DNA of 5,854 nucleotides from positions 1 through 5,854 of the forward strand of contig CALMSE010000125.1 of NCBI GenBank assembly GCA_937872275.1. Direction: 5' to 3'. The number at the start of each line of letters is the position of its first letter. Position 1 is the stretch's first letter. This document shows, piece by piece, positions 1 through 5,854 of this stretch. A program made the translations under genes and the position numbers. The notes beneath the pieces are model-generated. The model was not told where the DNA came from. It did no database searches and was given only the letters and a program-made list of their open reading frames with translations. Origin of the DNA: an uncultured Leucobacter sp. GTDB lineage: Bacteria; Actinomycetota; Actinomycetes; Actinomycetales; Microbacteriaceae.

Positions 1-1
1 C

Positions 2-499
2 GGCTCCGAGGCCGGCGACGACGCCGCGCACGGCGGCGGGTCGGTCGCCGGCCCCCGCTTCTACGTCGACTACGGACACACCCCGGGCGCCTTCCAGGCG
101 ATGGTCGACGCGCTGGCCGAGGTCGCGGAGGGGCGCGTCATCTTCCTCTTCGGCGCCGACGGCGACCGCGACACGACGAAGCGCTTCGAGATGGGCCGCA
201 TCGCGGGCGCCGGCAGCGACGCGGTCATCGTCTGCGACTACCACCCGCGCACCGAGGATCCGGCGGCGATCCGTGCCGAGCTCATCGCGGGCGCCCGCGC
301 GGCGGGGCGCGCGGAGGTGCACGAGGAGGCGGATCCGCGTCGCGCGGTGCGGCTCGCCATTTCGCTCGCCGGACCCGATGACGTTATCCTGTATGCCGGT
401 CCCGGGCACGAGGACTATCAGGAGGTCGCCGGGCACCAGCTTCCGTATTCGGCGCGTGACGAGGTACGCGGGGCGCTCCGCGAGGCGGGAATGCTGTGA
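2..499 (+). CDS. murE: MurE, UDP-MurNAc-dipeptide ligase for stem-peptide residue 3 (partial, C-terminal part)
   Basis: Cytoplasmic ATP-dependent ligase that adds the third amino acid to UDP-MurNAc-L-Ala-D-Glu. Only the last 165 residues are present, against about 490-500 for the family, so the P-loop and most of the central domain are off the left edge. An open frame without a start runs from base 2 to TGA at 497-499. The visible part is the C-terminal Mur ligase domain: VDYGHTP (fragment residue 22 on; family VDYAHTPDAL), then a GDRD...KR segment, then a DYHPRTEDP segment where diaminopimelate enzymes have DNPR, then GPGHEDYQ where the family has GKGHE. The retained Arg of YHPR supports a ligase binding a charged or polar side chain, but the neighbouring substrate-contact residues differ, so the amino acid added is uncertain. 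A Gly/Ala-rich stretch (fragment residues 1-18) precedes VDY and looks like a linker. The gene overlaps murF by 4 bases. Identity as MurE is secure from the motifs and the murF-mraY context; specificity is inference. Confidence 0.93.
   Translation, partial: GSEAGDDAAHGGGSVAGPRFYVDYGHTPGAFQAMVDALAEVAEGRVIFLFGADGDRDTTKRFEMGRIAGAGSDAVIVCDYHPRTEDPAAIRAELIAGARAAGRAEVHEEADPRRAVRLAISLAGPDDVILYAGPGHEDYQEVAGHQLPYSARDEVRGALREAGML
482..490 (+). promoter_or_regulatory. Ribosome binding site of murF
   Basis: The purine-rich stretch GAGGCGGGA lies inside the murE 3' end, 5 bases before the GTG at 496. It supports the GTG as the murF start, as does the position of the first MurF-like residues (IALTLAEIA). 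Confidence 0.5.
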
Positions 500-1932
500 T
501 CGCACTCACCCTTGCAGAGATCGCGACGGCGACCGGAGGACGGCTCGCCGGCGCCGCCGACCCGGGCATCGTCGTCTCGGGCGATGCGCAGACCGACTCG
601 CGCGAGATCGCGCCCGGGCAGATCTTCTTCGCCCGCCGGGGCGAGGAGACCGACGGACACCTCTTCGCCGGGAAGGCCGTGGAACGCGGCGCCGCACTGC
701 TCGTGGTCGAGCGGGAACTCGACGAGCGCGAACTCGGCGCTCCGCGCGCGGTCTGCGGGCGCGTGCCGCAGATCGTCGTCGCCGACTCGACGACCGCGCT
801 CGGCGACCTCGCCCGCGAGGTCGTGCGCCGGGCGCGCGAGGCCGGCGGCCTCACGATCGTCGGCATCACCGGCTCGAACGGGAAGACGACGACGAAGAAC
901 CTCGTCGCGGCCATGGCCGAGCGCATCGGGCCGACCGTCGCGAGCGCCAAGTCGTTCAACAACGAGGTGGGCGGCCCGCTCACCATGCTGCGCGTGGACG
1001 CCGGTACCCGCACGCTCGTCGCCGAGATGGGGGCGAGCGCCGAGGGCGAGATCGCGCGGCTCGTCGCGATGGCCCCGCCGCACATCGGCGTCGTGCTCTC
1101 GGTGGGCATGGCCCACGCGGGCGGCTTCGGCGGGATCGAGGCGACCGAGCGCACGAAGGCCGAAATGGTGCGGGATCTGCCCGCGGAGGCAGTGGCGGTG
1201 CTGAATCGCGACGACCCGCGCGTGGCGAGGATGGCGGAGGCGACGGCTGCCCGGGTGCGCTGGTTCGGGCAGCATCCGGAGGCCGAGGTGCGGGCGAGCG
1301 GGATCGAGGTCGCCGCCTCCGGTACCCGCTTCGAGCTGCACGCCGCGGGGGAGATGCTGCCGGTGCGCTTCAGGGTGCTCGGCGAGCACCACGTGACGAA
1401 CGCGCTGGCCGCCGCCGCGGTGGGGCTCGAGCTCGGGCTGCCGTTCGCCGACGTCGTGGCGACGCTCGAGGCGGCGACGCTCGCCGCCCCCGGCCGCATG
1501 CAGCTGCTCGGCGGGCGCGACGGCATCACGATCATCAACGACGCCTACAACGCGAGCCCGGACTCCATGCACGCGGCGCTGAAGACGCTCGCGCAGATCG
1601 CGAGGCCCGGGGGCCGCACGGTCGCGGTGCTCGGCGAGATGAGCGAGCTCGGCGACTTCGCGGGCGAGGAGCACGATCGGATCGGGCTGCAGGCCGTGCG
1701 GCTGCGACTGTCGCAGCTCGTGGTCGTGGGGGCCGGGGCGCGCCGCATGCACGTCAGCGCCGTCAACGAGGGCGCATGGAGCGACGGCGAGAGCGTCTTC
1801 GTCGAGAGCATGGACGAGGCCTTCGAGTACCTGACCCGAACACTGCGACCGGATGACACCGTGCTCGTGAAATCCTCGAACGCCGCGGGCCTCGCCGCGC
1901 TCGGCGACCGGCTGGGGGAGGCCTACGCATGA
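496..1932 (+). CDS. murF: MurF, UDP-MurNAc-tripeptide--D-alanyl-D-alanine ligase
   Basis: Cytoplasmic ATP-dependent ligase that joins D-Ala-D-Ala to the UDP-MurNAc-tripeptide, completing the pentapeptide precursor used by MraY. It has 478 residues, normal for the family. The N-terminal substrate domain carries [14 protein letters not shown] (33-46). The central ATPase domain has the P-loop [12 protein letters not shown] (123-134), [13 protein letters not shown] (153-165), [10 protein letters not shown] (178-187) and the [15 protein letters not shown] segment (207-221), whose K221 matches the lysine carbamylated in Mur ligases. [12 protein letters not shown] (296-307) and [11 protein letters not shown] (348-358) lead into the C-terminal domain. 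Near the end, [11 protein letters not shown] (456-466) stands where many MurF proteins have KGSR, so N462 replaces the usual Arg; I do not know whether this is lineage-typical. The start is the GTG at 496, overlapping the murE stop as GTGA. The stop overlaps mraY as ATGA. This arrangement suggests translational coupling with both neighbours. Confidence 0.97.
   Translation: MIALTLAEIATATGGRLAGAADPGIVVSGDAQTDSREIAPGQIFFARRGEETDGHLFAGKAVERGAALLVVERELDERELGAPRAVCGRVPQIVVADSTTALGDLAREVVRRAREAGGLTIVGITGSNGKTTTKNLVAAMAERIGPTVASAKSFNNEVGGPLTMLRVDAGTRTLVAEMGASAEGEIARLVAMAPPHIGVVLSVGMAHAGGFGGIEATERTKAEMVRDLPAEAVAVLNRDDPRVARMAEATAARVRWFGQHPEAEVRASGIEVAASGTRFELHAAGEMLPVRFRVLGEHHVTNALAAAAVGLELGLPFADVVATLEAATLAAPGRMQLLGGRDGITIINDAYNASPDSMHAALKTLAQIARPGGRTVAVLGEMSELGDFAGEEHDRIGLQAVRLRLSQLVVVGAGARRMHVSAVNEGAWSDGESVFVESMDEAFEYLTRTLRPDDTVLVKSSNAAGLAALGDRLGEAYA
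1914..1921 (+). promoter_or_regulatory. Ribosome binding site of mraY
   Basis: GGGGGAGG at the end of murF lies 7 bases before the ATG at 1929. It is the best Shine-Dalgarno-like match at any junction here and fixes the mraY start. Confidence 0.65.
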
Positions 1933-3014
1933 TCGCGCTGCTCGTCGCCGGAGCCCTTTCGATGCTCTACTCGCTGCTGCTCACCCCGCTCTTCATCCGA
2001 GGGTTCAAGCGCCTGCGCTGGGGGCAGTTCATCCGCGAGGACGGCCCGCAGTCGCACTTCGCGAAGCGCGGCACCCCGACCATGGGCGGTCTCATCTTCA
2101 TCTCGGGCGCCGTTCTCGCCTACTTCGTCGCGAAGCTCGTCGCGGGCGAGACCCCCTCGGCCTCGGCGATGCTGGTGCTCCTGATGACCGTGGGGCTCGG
2201 CCTCGTCGGCTTCGTCGACGACTTCCTGAAGACGCGCAAGCAGCAGTCCCTGGGCCTCGGCGGCTGGGCGAAGATCCTCGGCCAGGTCATCGTCGCCGTC
2301 GTCTTCGGCCTGCTCGCGCTGCAGTTCGCGAACGAGAACGGCATCACCCCCGCCTCGACGAGCGTCTCGCTCTTCCGCGATCTCCCCGTCGACTTCATGG
2401 CGCTCGGCGCGGTCGCCGGCATCATCCTGCTCCTGCTGTGGATCTCGGTGATCGTCACCGCGGCCTCGAACTCGGTGAACGTGACCGACGGCCTCGACGG
2501 CCTCGCCGGCGGCGCGAGCGTGCTCGCCCTCGGCGCCTACGCCCTGATCGGCTTCTGGCAGGCCTCGCAGTCGTGCGTCGCGTCTCCCGGAGAGCCGGGA
2601 TGCTACGTCGTGCGCGACCCGCTCGATCTCGCCGTGGTCGCGGTCGCCCTGCTGGGAGGCGTTGTCGGCTTCCTGTGGTGGAACACGAGCCCGGCGCACA
2701 TCTACATGGGCGATACCGGCTCCCTGGGCCTCGGCGGGGCGCTCGCCGCGCTCGCGATCCTCAGCCGCACCGAACTGCTGCTGCTCGTCATCGGCGGCCT
2801 CTTCGTGATCGAGTCGGGCTCCGTCATCCTGCAGCGCCTCTACTTCAAGGTCACGAAGGGCAAGCGGATCTTCCTGATGAGCCCGATCCACCACCACTTC
2901 GAGCTGAAGGGCTGGGAGGAGGTCACGGTCGTGGTGCGGTTCTGGATCATCGCGGGCGTCCTCGTGCTTTCCGGGGTGGGCCTGCTCTACGCGGAATGGG
3001 TGCTGCAGTGGTAG
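1929..3014 (+). CDS. mraY: MraY, phospho-N-acetylmuramoyl-pentapeptide transferase
   Basis: Integral membrane enzyme that transfers phospho-MurNAc-pentapeptide from UDP to undecaprenyl phosphate, forming lipid I on the cytoplasmic face. It has 361 residues, the usual length, with about ten hydrophobic segments. The family's cytoplasmic-loop motifs are all present: [20 protein letters not shown] (35-54), VDDFLK with the Mg-binding aspartates D97 and D98 (96-101), [15 protein letters not shown] (181-195), [10 protein letters not shown] with D262 (261-270), and [11 protein letters not shown] (319-329). A predicted extracytoplasmic loop between segments 6 and 7 (about 211-232) holds two cysteines, C216 and C225, which could form a disulfide; from memory this loop resembles actinobacterial MraY. 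The ATG start overlaps the murF stop by 4 bases and has a strong ribosome binding site. The 3' end overlaps murD by 7 bases. No key residue is missing. Confidence 0.98.
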   Translation: MIALLVAGALSMLYSLLLTPLFIRGFKRLRWGQFIREDGPQSHFAKRGTPTMGGLIFISGAVLAYFVAKLVAGETPSASAMLVLLMTVGLGLVGFVDDFLKTRKQQSLGLGGWAKILGQVIVAVVFGLLALQFANENGITPASTSVSLFRDLPVDFMALGAVAGIILLLLWISVIVTAASNSVNVTDGLDGLAGGASVLALGAYALIGFWQASQSCVASPGEPGCYVVRDPLDLAVVAVALLGGVVGFLWWNTSPAHIYMGDTGSLGLGGALAALAILSRTELLLLVIGGLFVIESGSVILQRLYFKVTKGKRIFLMSPIHHHFELKGWEEVTVVVRFWIIAGVLVLSGVGLLYAEWVLQW

Positions 3015-4555
3015 ACCCGGCGGTGCGGGGGCGGATCCTCGCGCTCCGCAGCTGGCACGACGACTGGTCGGGGCTGCGCGTGGCCGTGCTCGGGCTCGGC
3101 GTCACCGGCTTCTCGGTCGCCGACACGCTCGTGGAGCTCGGCTCGCGGGTGCGGGTGATCTACGGCGCGGAGGATGCGGATCGGGAGCGGCTGCTCGACG
3201 CGATCGGCGCCGAGCGCGCCCGCCTCGAGGGCGACGAGGCGCAGCTCGAAGACCTTGTCGCCTTCGCCCCCGAGCTCGTCGTGGTCTCGCCGGGTTACCG
3301 GCCCGACCACCCGCTCACCGAGTGGGCCGAGCGGCAGGGCGCGGTCGTCTGGGGCGACATCGAGCTCGGCTGGAGGCTGCGCGACAAGACCGACCGCGTC
3401 GCCGACTGGATCTGCATCACCGGCACCAACGGAAAGACCACGACCACGCAGCTCACCGCGCACATGCTCGTGTCGGGCGGGCTGCGCGCCGCGCCCGTCG
3501 GCAACATCGGCATGCCGATCCTCGACGCTCTGCGCGACCCGCAGGGCTACGACGCGCTCGTCGTCGAGCTCTCGAGCTTCCAGCTCCATCGCCTGGGTGC
3601 GCACGGCTCGGGCGAGATCTCGCCGTATGCGAGCGCCTGCCTGAACATCGCCGACGACCACCTCGACTGGCACGGCTCTGTGGAGGCCTACGTCGCGGCG
3701 AAGGGCCGCGTCTACGCGAATACCCAGGTCGCCTGCGTCTACAACCGGGCCGACGAGCGCACCGAGCGACTCGTGGAGCAGGCCGAGGTGGTCGAGGGCG
3801 CGCGCGCCATCGGCTTCGGTCTCGACACCCCGCCGCCCAGCGGCTTCGGGGTGGTCGAGGGCATCCTCGTCGACCGGGGCTTCCACGCGAAGCGGCGGAG
3901 CGAGGCCTACGAGCTCGTCACGCTCGACGAGCTGCGCGATGTCGGGCTCGACGCCCCCCATCTCGTGCAGAACATCCTGGCGGCGGCGGCGCTCGCGCGC
4001 TCGCGCGGCGTCGAGCCGGCCGAGGTGGCTGGGGCGATCCTGAGCTTCCGCCTCGACTCGCACCGCGCCGAGCGCCTCGGCGAATCGCCCGCGCTCCCCG
4101 GGGTGCAGTGGATCGACGACTCGAAGGCGACCAACGCCCACGCCGCCGACGCCTCGCTGCGCGCCCAGGACCGCGTCGTGTGGATCGTCGGCGGCCTCCT
4201 GAAGGGGGTCGACATCGCGGGCCTCGTCGAGGCGCACGCCGGACGCCTGCGGGGCGCCGTGGTGATCGGGGCCGAGCGCGGGGAGGTGCTCGAGGCACTT
4301 CGGCAACACGCGCCCGGGGTTCCCGTGATCGAGGTCGCCCCGGGGGAGACTGATGACACGATGACCGGCGCGGTTGCGGCGGCCGTATCGCTCGCGGAAG
4401 CCGGCGACACGGTGCTGCTGTCACCGGCTGCGGCGTCGATGGACCAGTTCAGAGACTACGCGGATCGAGGCCGACGCTTCCAGGCGGCGGTACGGGCGCT
4501 CGGCGGGGGTGATGCGGGTGACCACCACGCACCGGCCGAAGACGGGCGCGGCTGA
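3008..4555 (+). CDS. murD: MurD, UDP-N-acetylmuramoyl-L-alanine--D-glutamate ligase
   Basis: Cytoplasmic ATP-dependent ligase that adds D-Glu to UDP-MurNAc-L-Ala. It has 515 residues, longer than the roughly 440 of the E. coli enzyme through an N-terminal lead of about 22 residues, internal loops and a C-terminal tail. A Rossmann-like N-terminal domain begins at [15 protein letters not shown] (24-38); [11 protein letters not shown] (92-102) follows. The P-loop is [12 protein letters not shown] (137-148). VELSSFQLH (186-194), [11 protein letters not shown] (213-223) and AAKGRVY (230-236) follow; K232 matches the carbamylated lysine of the family. HRAERL (352-357), DDSKATN (370-376) and [12 protein letters not shown] (470-481) mark the C-terminal domain. 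The frame stays open far upstream inside mraY, but MurD similarity starts only near the GTG at 3008, so I chose that start; it overlaps the mraY stop by 7 bases. Only a weak purine-rich stretch (2993-3000) precedes it. The last 15 or so residues ([15 protein letters not shown]) lie past the conserved domain and overlap the ftsW start region in another frame. Confidence 0.96.
   Translation: MVDPAVRGRILALRSWHDDWSGLRVAVLGLGVTGFSVADTLVELGSRVRVIYGAEDADRERLLDAIGAERARLEGDEAQLEDLVAFAPELVVVSPGYRPDHPLTEWAERQGAVVWGDIELGWRLRDKTDRVADWICITGTNGKTTTTQLTAHMLVSGGLRAAPVGNIGMPILDALRDPQGYDALVVELSSFQLHRLGAHGSGEISPYASACLNIADDHLDWHGSVEAYVAAKGRVYANTQVACVYNRADERTERLVEQAEVVEGARAIGFGLDTPPPSGFGVVEGILVDRGFHAKRRSEAYELVTLDELRDVGLDAPHLVQNILAAAALARSRGVEPAEVAGAILSFRLDSHRAERLGESPALPGVQWIDDSKATNAHAADASLRAQDRVVWIVGGLLKGVDIAGLVEAHAGRLRGAVVIGAERGEVLEALRQHAPGVPVIEVAPGETDDTMTGAVAAAVSLAEAGDTVLLSPAAASMDQFRDYADRGRRFQAAVRALGGGDAGDHHAPAEDGRG
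4505..4509 (+). promoter_or_regulatory. G-rich stretch near the ftsW start (possible ribosome binding site)
   Basis: GGGGG within the murD 3' end is followed by three in-frame candidate ftsW starts: GTG 4509, ATG 4512 and GTG 4518. Spacing is 2 bases to the ATG, which is short, and 8 bases to the GTG at 4518, which is near ideal. The site therefore leaves the start open between these two codons. Confidence 0.35.
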
Positions 4556-5759
4556 GCCGGGCTCGGGCGCCCGCGAAGGCGGAGCCGGCGCGTCCGGGCG
4601 CGCGCGCATCCGCCTCGGCGGGCAGTTCACCTTCTCCTCCGACCCGACCGTGGTGCTGCTCTACGCCATCACCTTCCTGCTCGTCGGCATCGGCCTCATC
4701 ATGGTGCTCTCGGCGTCGTCGATCTCCTCGTACCTCGCCGAGCAGGGGTTCTTCGGCGGGTTCTGGCGCCAGTTCGGCTTCGCGGTCATCGGGATCCCCC
4801 TCATGCTCATCGCCGCGGCGATGCCGATCCGCTTCTGGAAGAAGTGGGCCTGGGCGCTCTTCGGCCTCGGCATCCTGCTGCAGCTGCTCGTGTTCACCCC
4901 CCTGGGCGTCGAGGTCTACGGCAACCGCAACTGGATCCAGATCGGCGGTCTCGGTGCGCAGCCGTCGGAGGTGCTGAAGCTCGCGCTCGTGGTGTGGATC
5001 GGCGCCGTGCTGCTGAAGAAGGAGCCGCTGCTCGGGCAGGTGCGCCACGAGCTCATCCCGGTCGTGCTGCCCGGCGCGATCCTCGCACTCGGGCTCGTGC
5101 TGCTCGGCAACGACCTCGGCACGACGCTCGTCATGGGCGCGACGGTGATCGGCGCCATGTTCTTCGGCGGGGTCAGCTGGAAGACCCTCGGCCTGATCCT
5201 CCTGGGCGCCGCGATCGCCGCCGCCTTCTTCGTGCTCTCGAGCCCCAACCGCATGAACCGCCTGCTCGGCCACGCGACGGGCAACGAGGACTACAGCGGT
5301 CTCGGCTGGCAGCCCCTCCACGGACTGTGGGCGCTCGCGGGCGGCGGCCTCTTCGGCGTGGGGCTCGGCGGCTCGAAGGCGAAATGGTCGTGGCTGCCCG
5401 CGGCCGACAACGACTACATCTTCGCGATCATCGGCGAGGAGCTGGGTCTCGTCGGGGCGCTGCTCGTGATCGTCCTCTTCGTCGTGCTCACCATCGTGAT
5501 GCTGCGGGCCATCTCGCGGGCGCGCGACCGCTTCGGTCGAGCCGTCATCGGCGGCATCATGGTGTGGATCGTGGGCCAGGCCTTCATCAACATCGGCGTC
5601 GTGATCGGCGTGTTCCCCGTGCTCGGCGTGCCGTTGCCGCTCATCAGCTCCGGTGGCACCGCGCTCGTCGCCTGCCTGCTCGCGATGGGCGTCGTCATCT
5701 CGATCGCGCGCGACGGCGCCGCGTATCGGGCCGAGCTGGAGGCGGGGGAGCCGCGATGA
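4512..5759 (+). CDS. ftsW: FtsW, SEDS-family lipid II polymerase of the divisome
   Basis: Multi-pass membrane glycosyltransferase that polymerises lipid II into glycan strands at the division site, together with a class B penicillin-binding protein. It has 415 residues from the ATG at 4512; GTG 4518 would give 413. A cytoplasmic tail of about 40 residues rich in Gly, Ala and Arg precedes about ten hydrophobic segments (first at about 46-68, last at about 375-398). SEDS landmarks are GNRNWIQIGG (137-146), QPSEVLKLA (150-158), GNDLGTTLVMG (199-209), the large extracellular loop (about 242-301) ending in SWLPAADNDYIFAIIGEELG (293-312), and PLPLISSGGTALVA (374-387). D301 aligns with the catalytic aspartate of this family (E. 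coli FtsW D297). Many homologues have PEA where this protein has PAA (296-298). Location in the dcw cluster between murD and murG argues for FtsW over its paralogue RodA. It overlaps murD by about 44 bases and murG by 4. Confidence 0.95.
   Translation: MRVTTTHRPKTGAAEPGSGAREGGAGASGRARIRLGGQFTFSSDPTVVLLYAITFLLVGIGLIMVLSASSISSYLAEQGFFGGFWRQFGFAVIGIPLMLIAAAMPIRFWKKWAWALFGLGILLQLLVFTPLGVEVYGNRNWIQIGGLGAQPSEVLKLALVVWIGAVLLKKEPLLGQVRHELIPVVLPGAILALGLVLLGNDLGTTLVMGATVIGAMFFGGVSWKTLGLILLGAAIAAAFFVLSSPNRMNRLLGHATGNEDYSGLGWQPLHGLWALAGGGLFGVGLGGSKAKWSWLPAADNDYIFAIIGEELGLVGALLVIVLFVVLTIVMLRAISRARDRFGRAVIGGIMVWIVGQAFINIGVVIGVFPVLGVPLPLISSGGTALVACLLAMGVVISIARDGAAYRAELEAGEPR
5744..5750 (+). promoter_or_regulatory. 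Ribosome binding site of murG
   Basis: GGGGGAG at the end of ftsW lies 5 bases before the ATG at 5756. An additional GGAGG at 5738-5742 is 13 bases away and probably too far to be the main site. Confidence 0.5.
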
Positions 5760-5854
5760 CCGTGTACCTGCTGACCGGGGGCGGCACGGCCGGCCACGTG
5801 AACCCCCTGCTCGCGCTCGCCGATCTGGTGTCGGCTCGCGAGCCCGACGTGGAG
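5756..5854 (+). CDS. murG: MurG, UDP-GlcNAc:lipid I N-acetylglucosaminyltransferase (partial, N-terminal 33 residues)
   Basis: Membrane-associated GT-B glycosyltransferase that adds GlcNAc to lipid I on the cytoplasmic face, giving lipid II, the substrate of FtsW. Only the first 33 codons are present and the frame is still open at the right edge. The translation begins MTVYLLTGGGTAGHVNPLLA; GGGTAGHVNP (8-17) is the N-terminal glycine-rich signature of MurG, where the family usually reads GGGT.GH..P. The ATG overlaps the ftsW stop as ATGA and has a good ribosome binding site. Position directly after ftsW is the standard place for murG in dcw clusters. Little else can be judged from so short a fragment. 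Confidence 0.93.
   Translation, partial: MTVYLLTGGGTAGHVNPLLALADLVSAREPDVE

Noticed and set aside
384..1752. Long open frames on the minus strand opposite murF (384 and 444 codons)
   Set aside because: They are mirror frames of a high-GC coding region. Their translations are low-complexity (Arg/Ala/Ser or His/Glu/Asp-rich) with no recognisable domain, and they lie opposite a clear MurF.
1923..2897. Minus-strand open frame of 324 codons opposite mraY
   Set aside because: Its composition (Asp, Glu, Gln, Arg, Ala repeats) is the antisense image of a membrane protein in GC-rich DNA. MraY on the + strand has every family motif.
2438..3007. Possible N-terminal extension of MurD, since its frame is open for 190 codons upstream of 3008
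   Set aside because: The extension is an out-of-frame reading of mraY, Arg-rich and without similarity to MurD. The GTG at 3008 gives a normal MurD N-terminus.
2987..4309. Minus-strand open frame of 440 codons opposite murD
   Set aside because: No motifs, biased composition, and fully opposite an intact MurD.
4374..4511. Upstream extension of FtsW to the ATG at 4374
   Set aside because: It would add 46 Arg/Ser-rich residues read out of frame from conserved MurD sequence (the [12 protein letters not shown] region). Starts at 4512 or 4518 suit the family better.
1..5854. Mobile element, CRISPR array, tRNA, terminator or inserted accessory system
   Set aside because: The window is filled by overlapping conserved wall-synthesis genes. 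I saw no repeat arrays, transposase motifs, tRNA-like sequence or space for a terminator.

Overview
The window is a segment of the division and cell wall (dcw) cluster from a very GC-rich bacterium. All genes lie on the + strand in the order murE (3' part) - murF - mraY - murD - ftsW - murG (5' part). This order, the high GC, the GTG starts, and details such as the two-cysteine loop of MraY and the MurD N-terminus point to an actinomycete. The closest match from memory is Microbacteriaceae (Leucobacter-like genera). That placement rests on recall of family sequences, not on a search.

Layout: bases 2-499 encode the C-terminal third of MurE, whose start lies off the left edge. MurF (496-1932), MraY (1929-3014), MurD (3008-4555) and FtsW (about 4512-5759) are complete. 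MurG begins at 5756 and runs off the right edge after 33 codons. Every junction overlaps, by 4, 4, 7, about 44 and 4 bases in turn, so there is no intergenic DNA. I see no promoter, terminator, RNA gene, repeat, CRISPR array or mobile element. The window reads as the interior of one translationally coupled operon.

The genes act in sequence. MurD adds D-Glu (normally to UDP-MurNAc-Ala). MurE adds the third residue of the stem peptide and MurF adds D-Ala-D-Ala. MraY moves the UDP-MurNAc-pentapeptide onto undecaprenyl phosphate to give lipid I, and MurG adds GlcNAc to give lipid II. FtsW polymerises lipid II at the division septum with its partner transpeptidase.

I found no undescribed system. 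The most informative signal is in MurE. The motif that reads DNPR in diaminopimelate-adding enzymes reads YHPR here, and the GKGHE motif reads GPGHE. This suggests a third residue other than meso-diaminopimelate, which fits the unusual (B-type) peptidoglycans of Microbacteriaceae.
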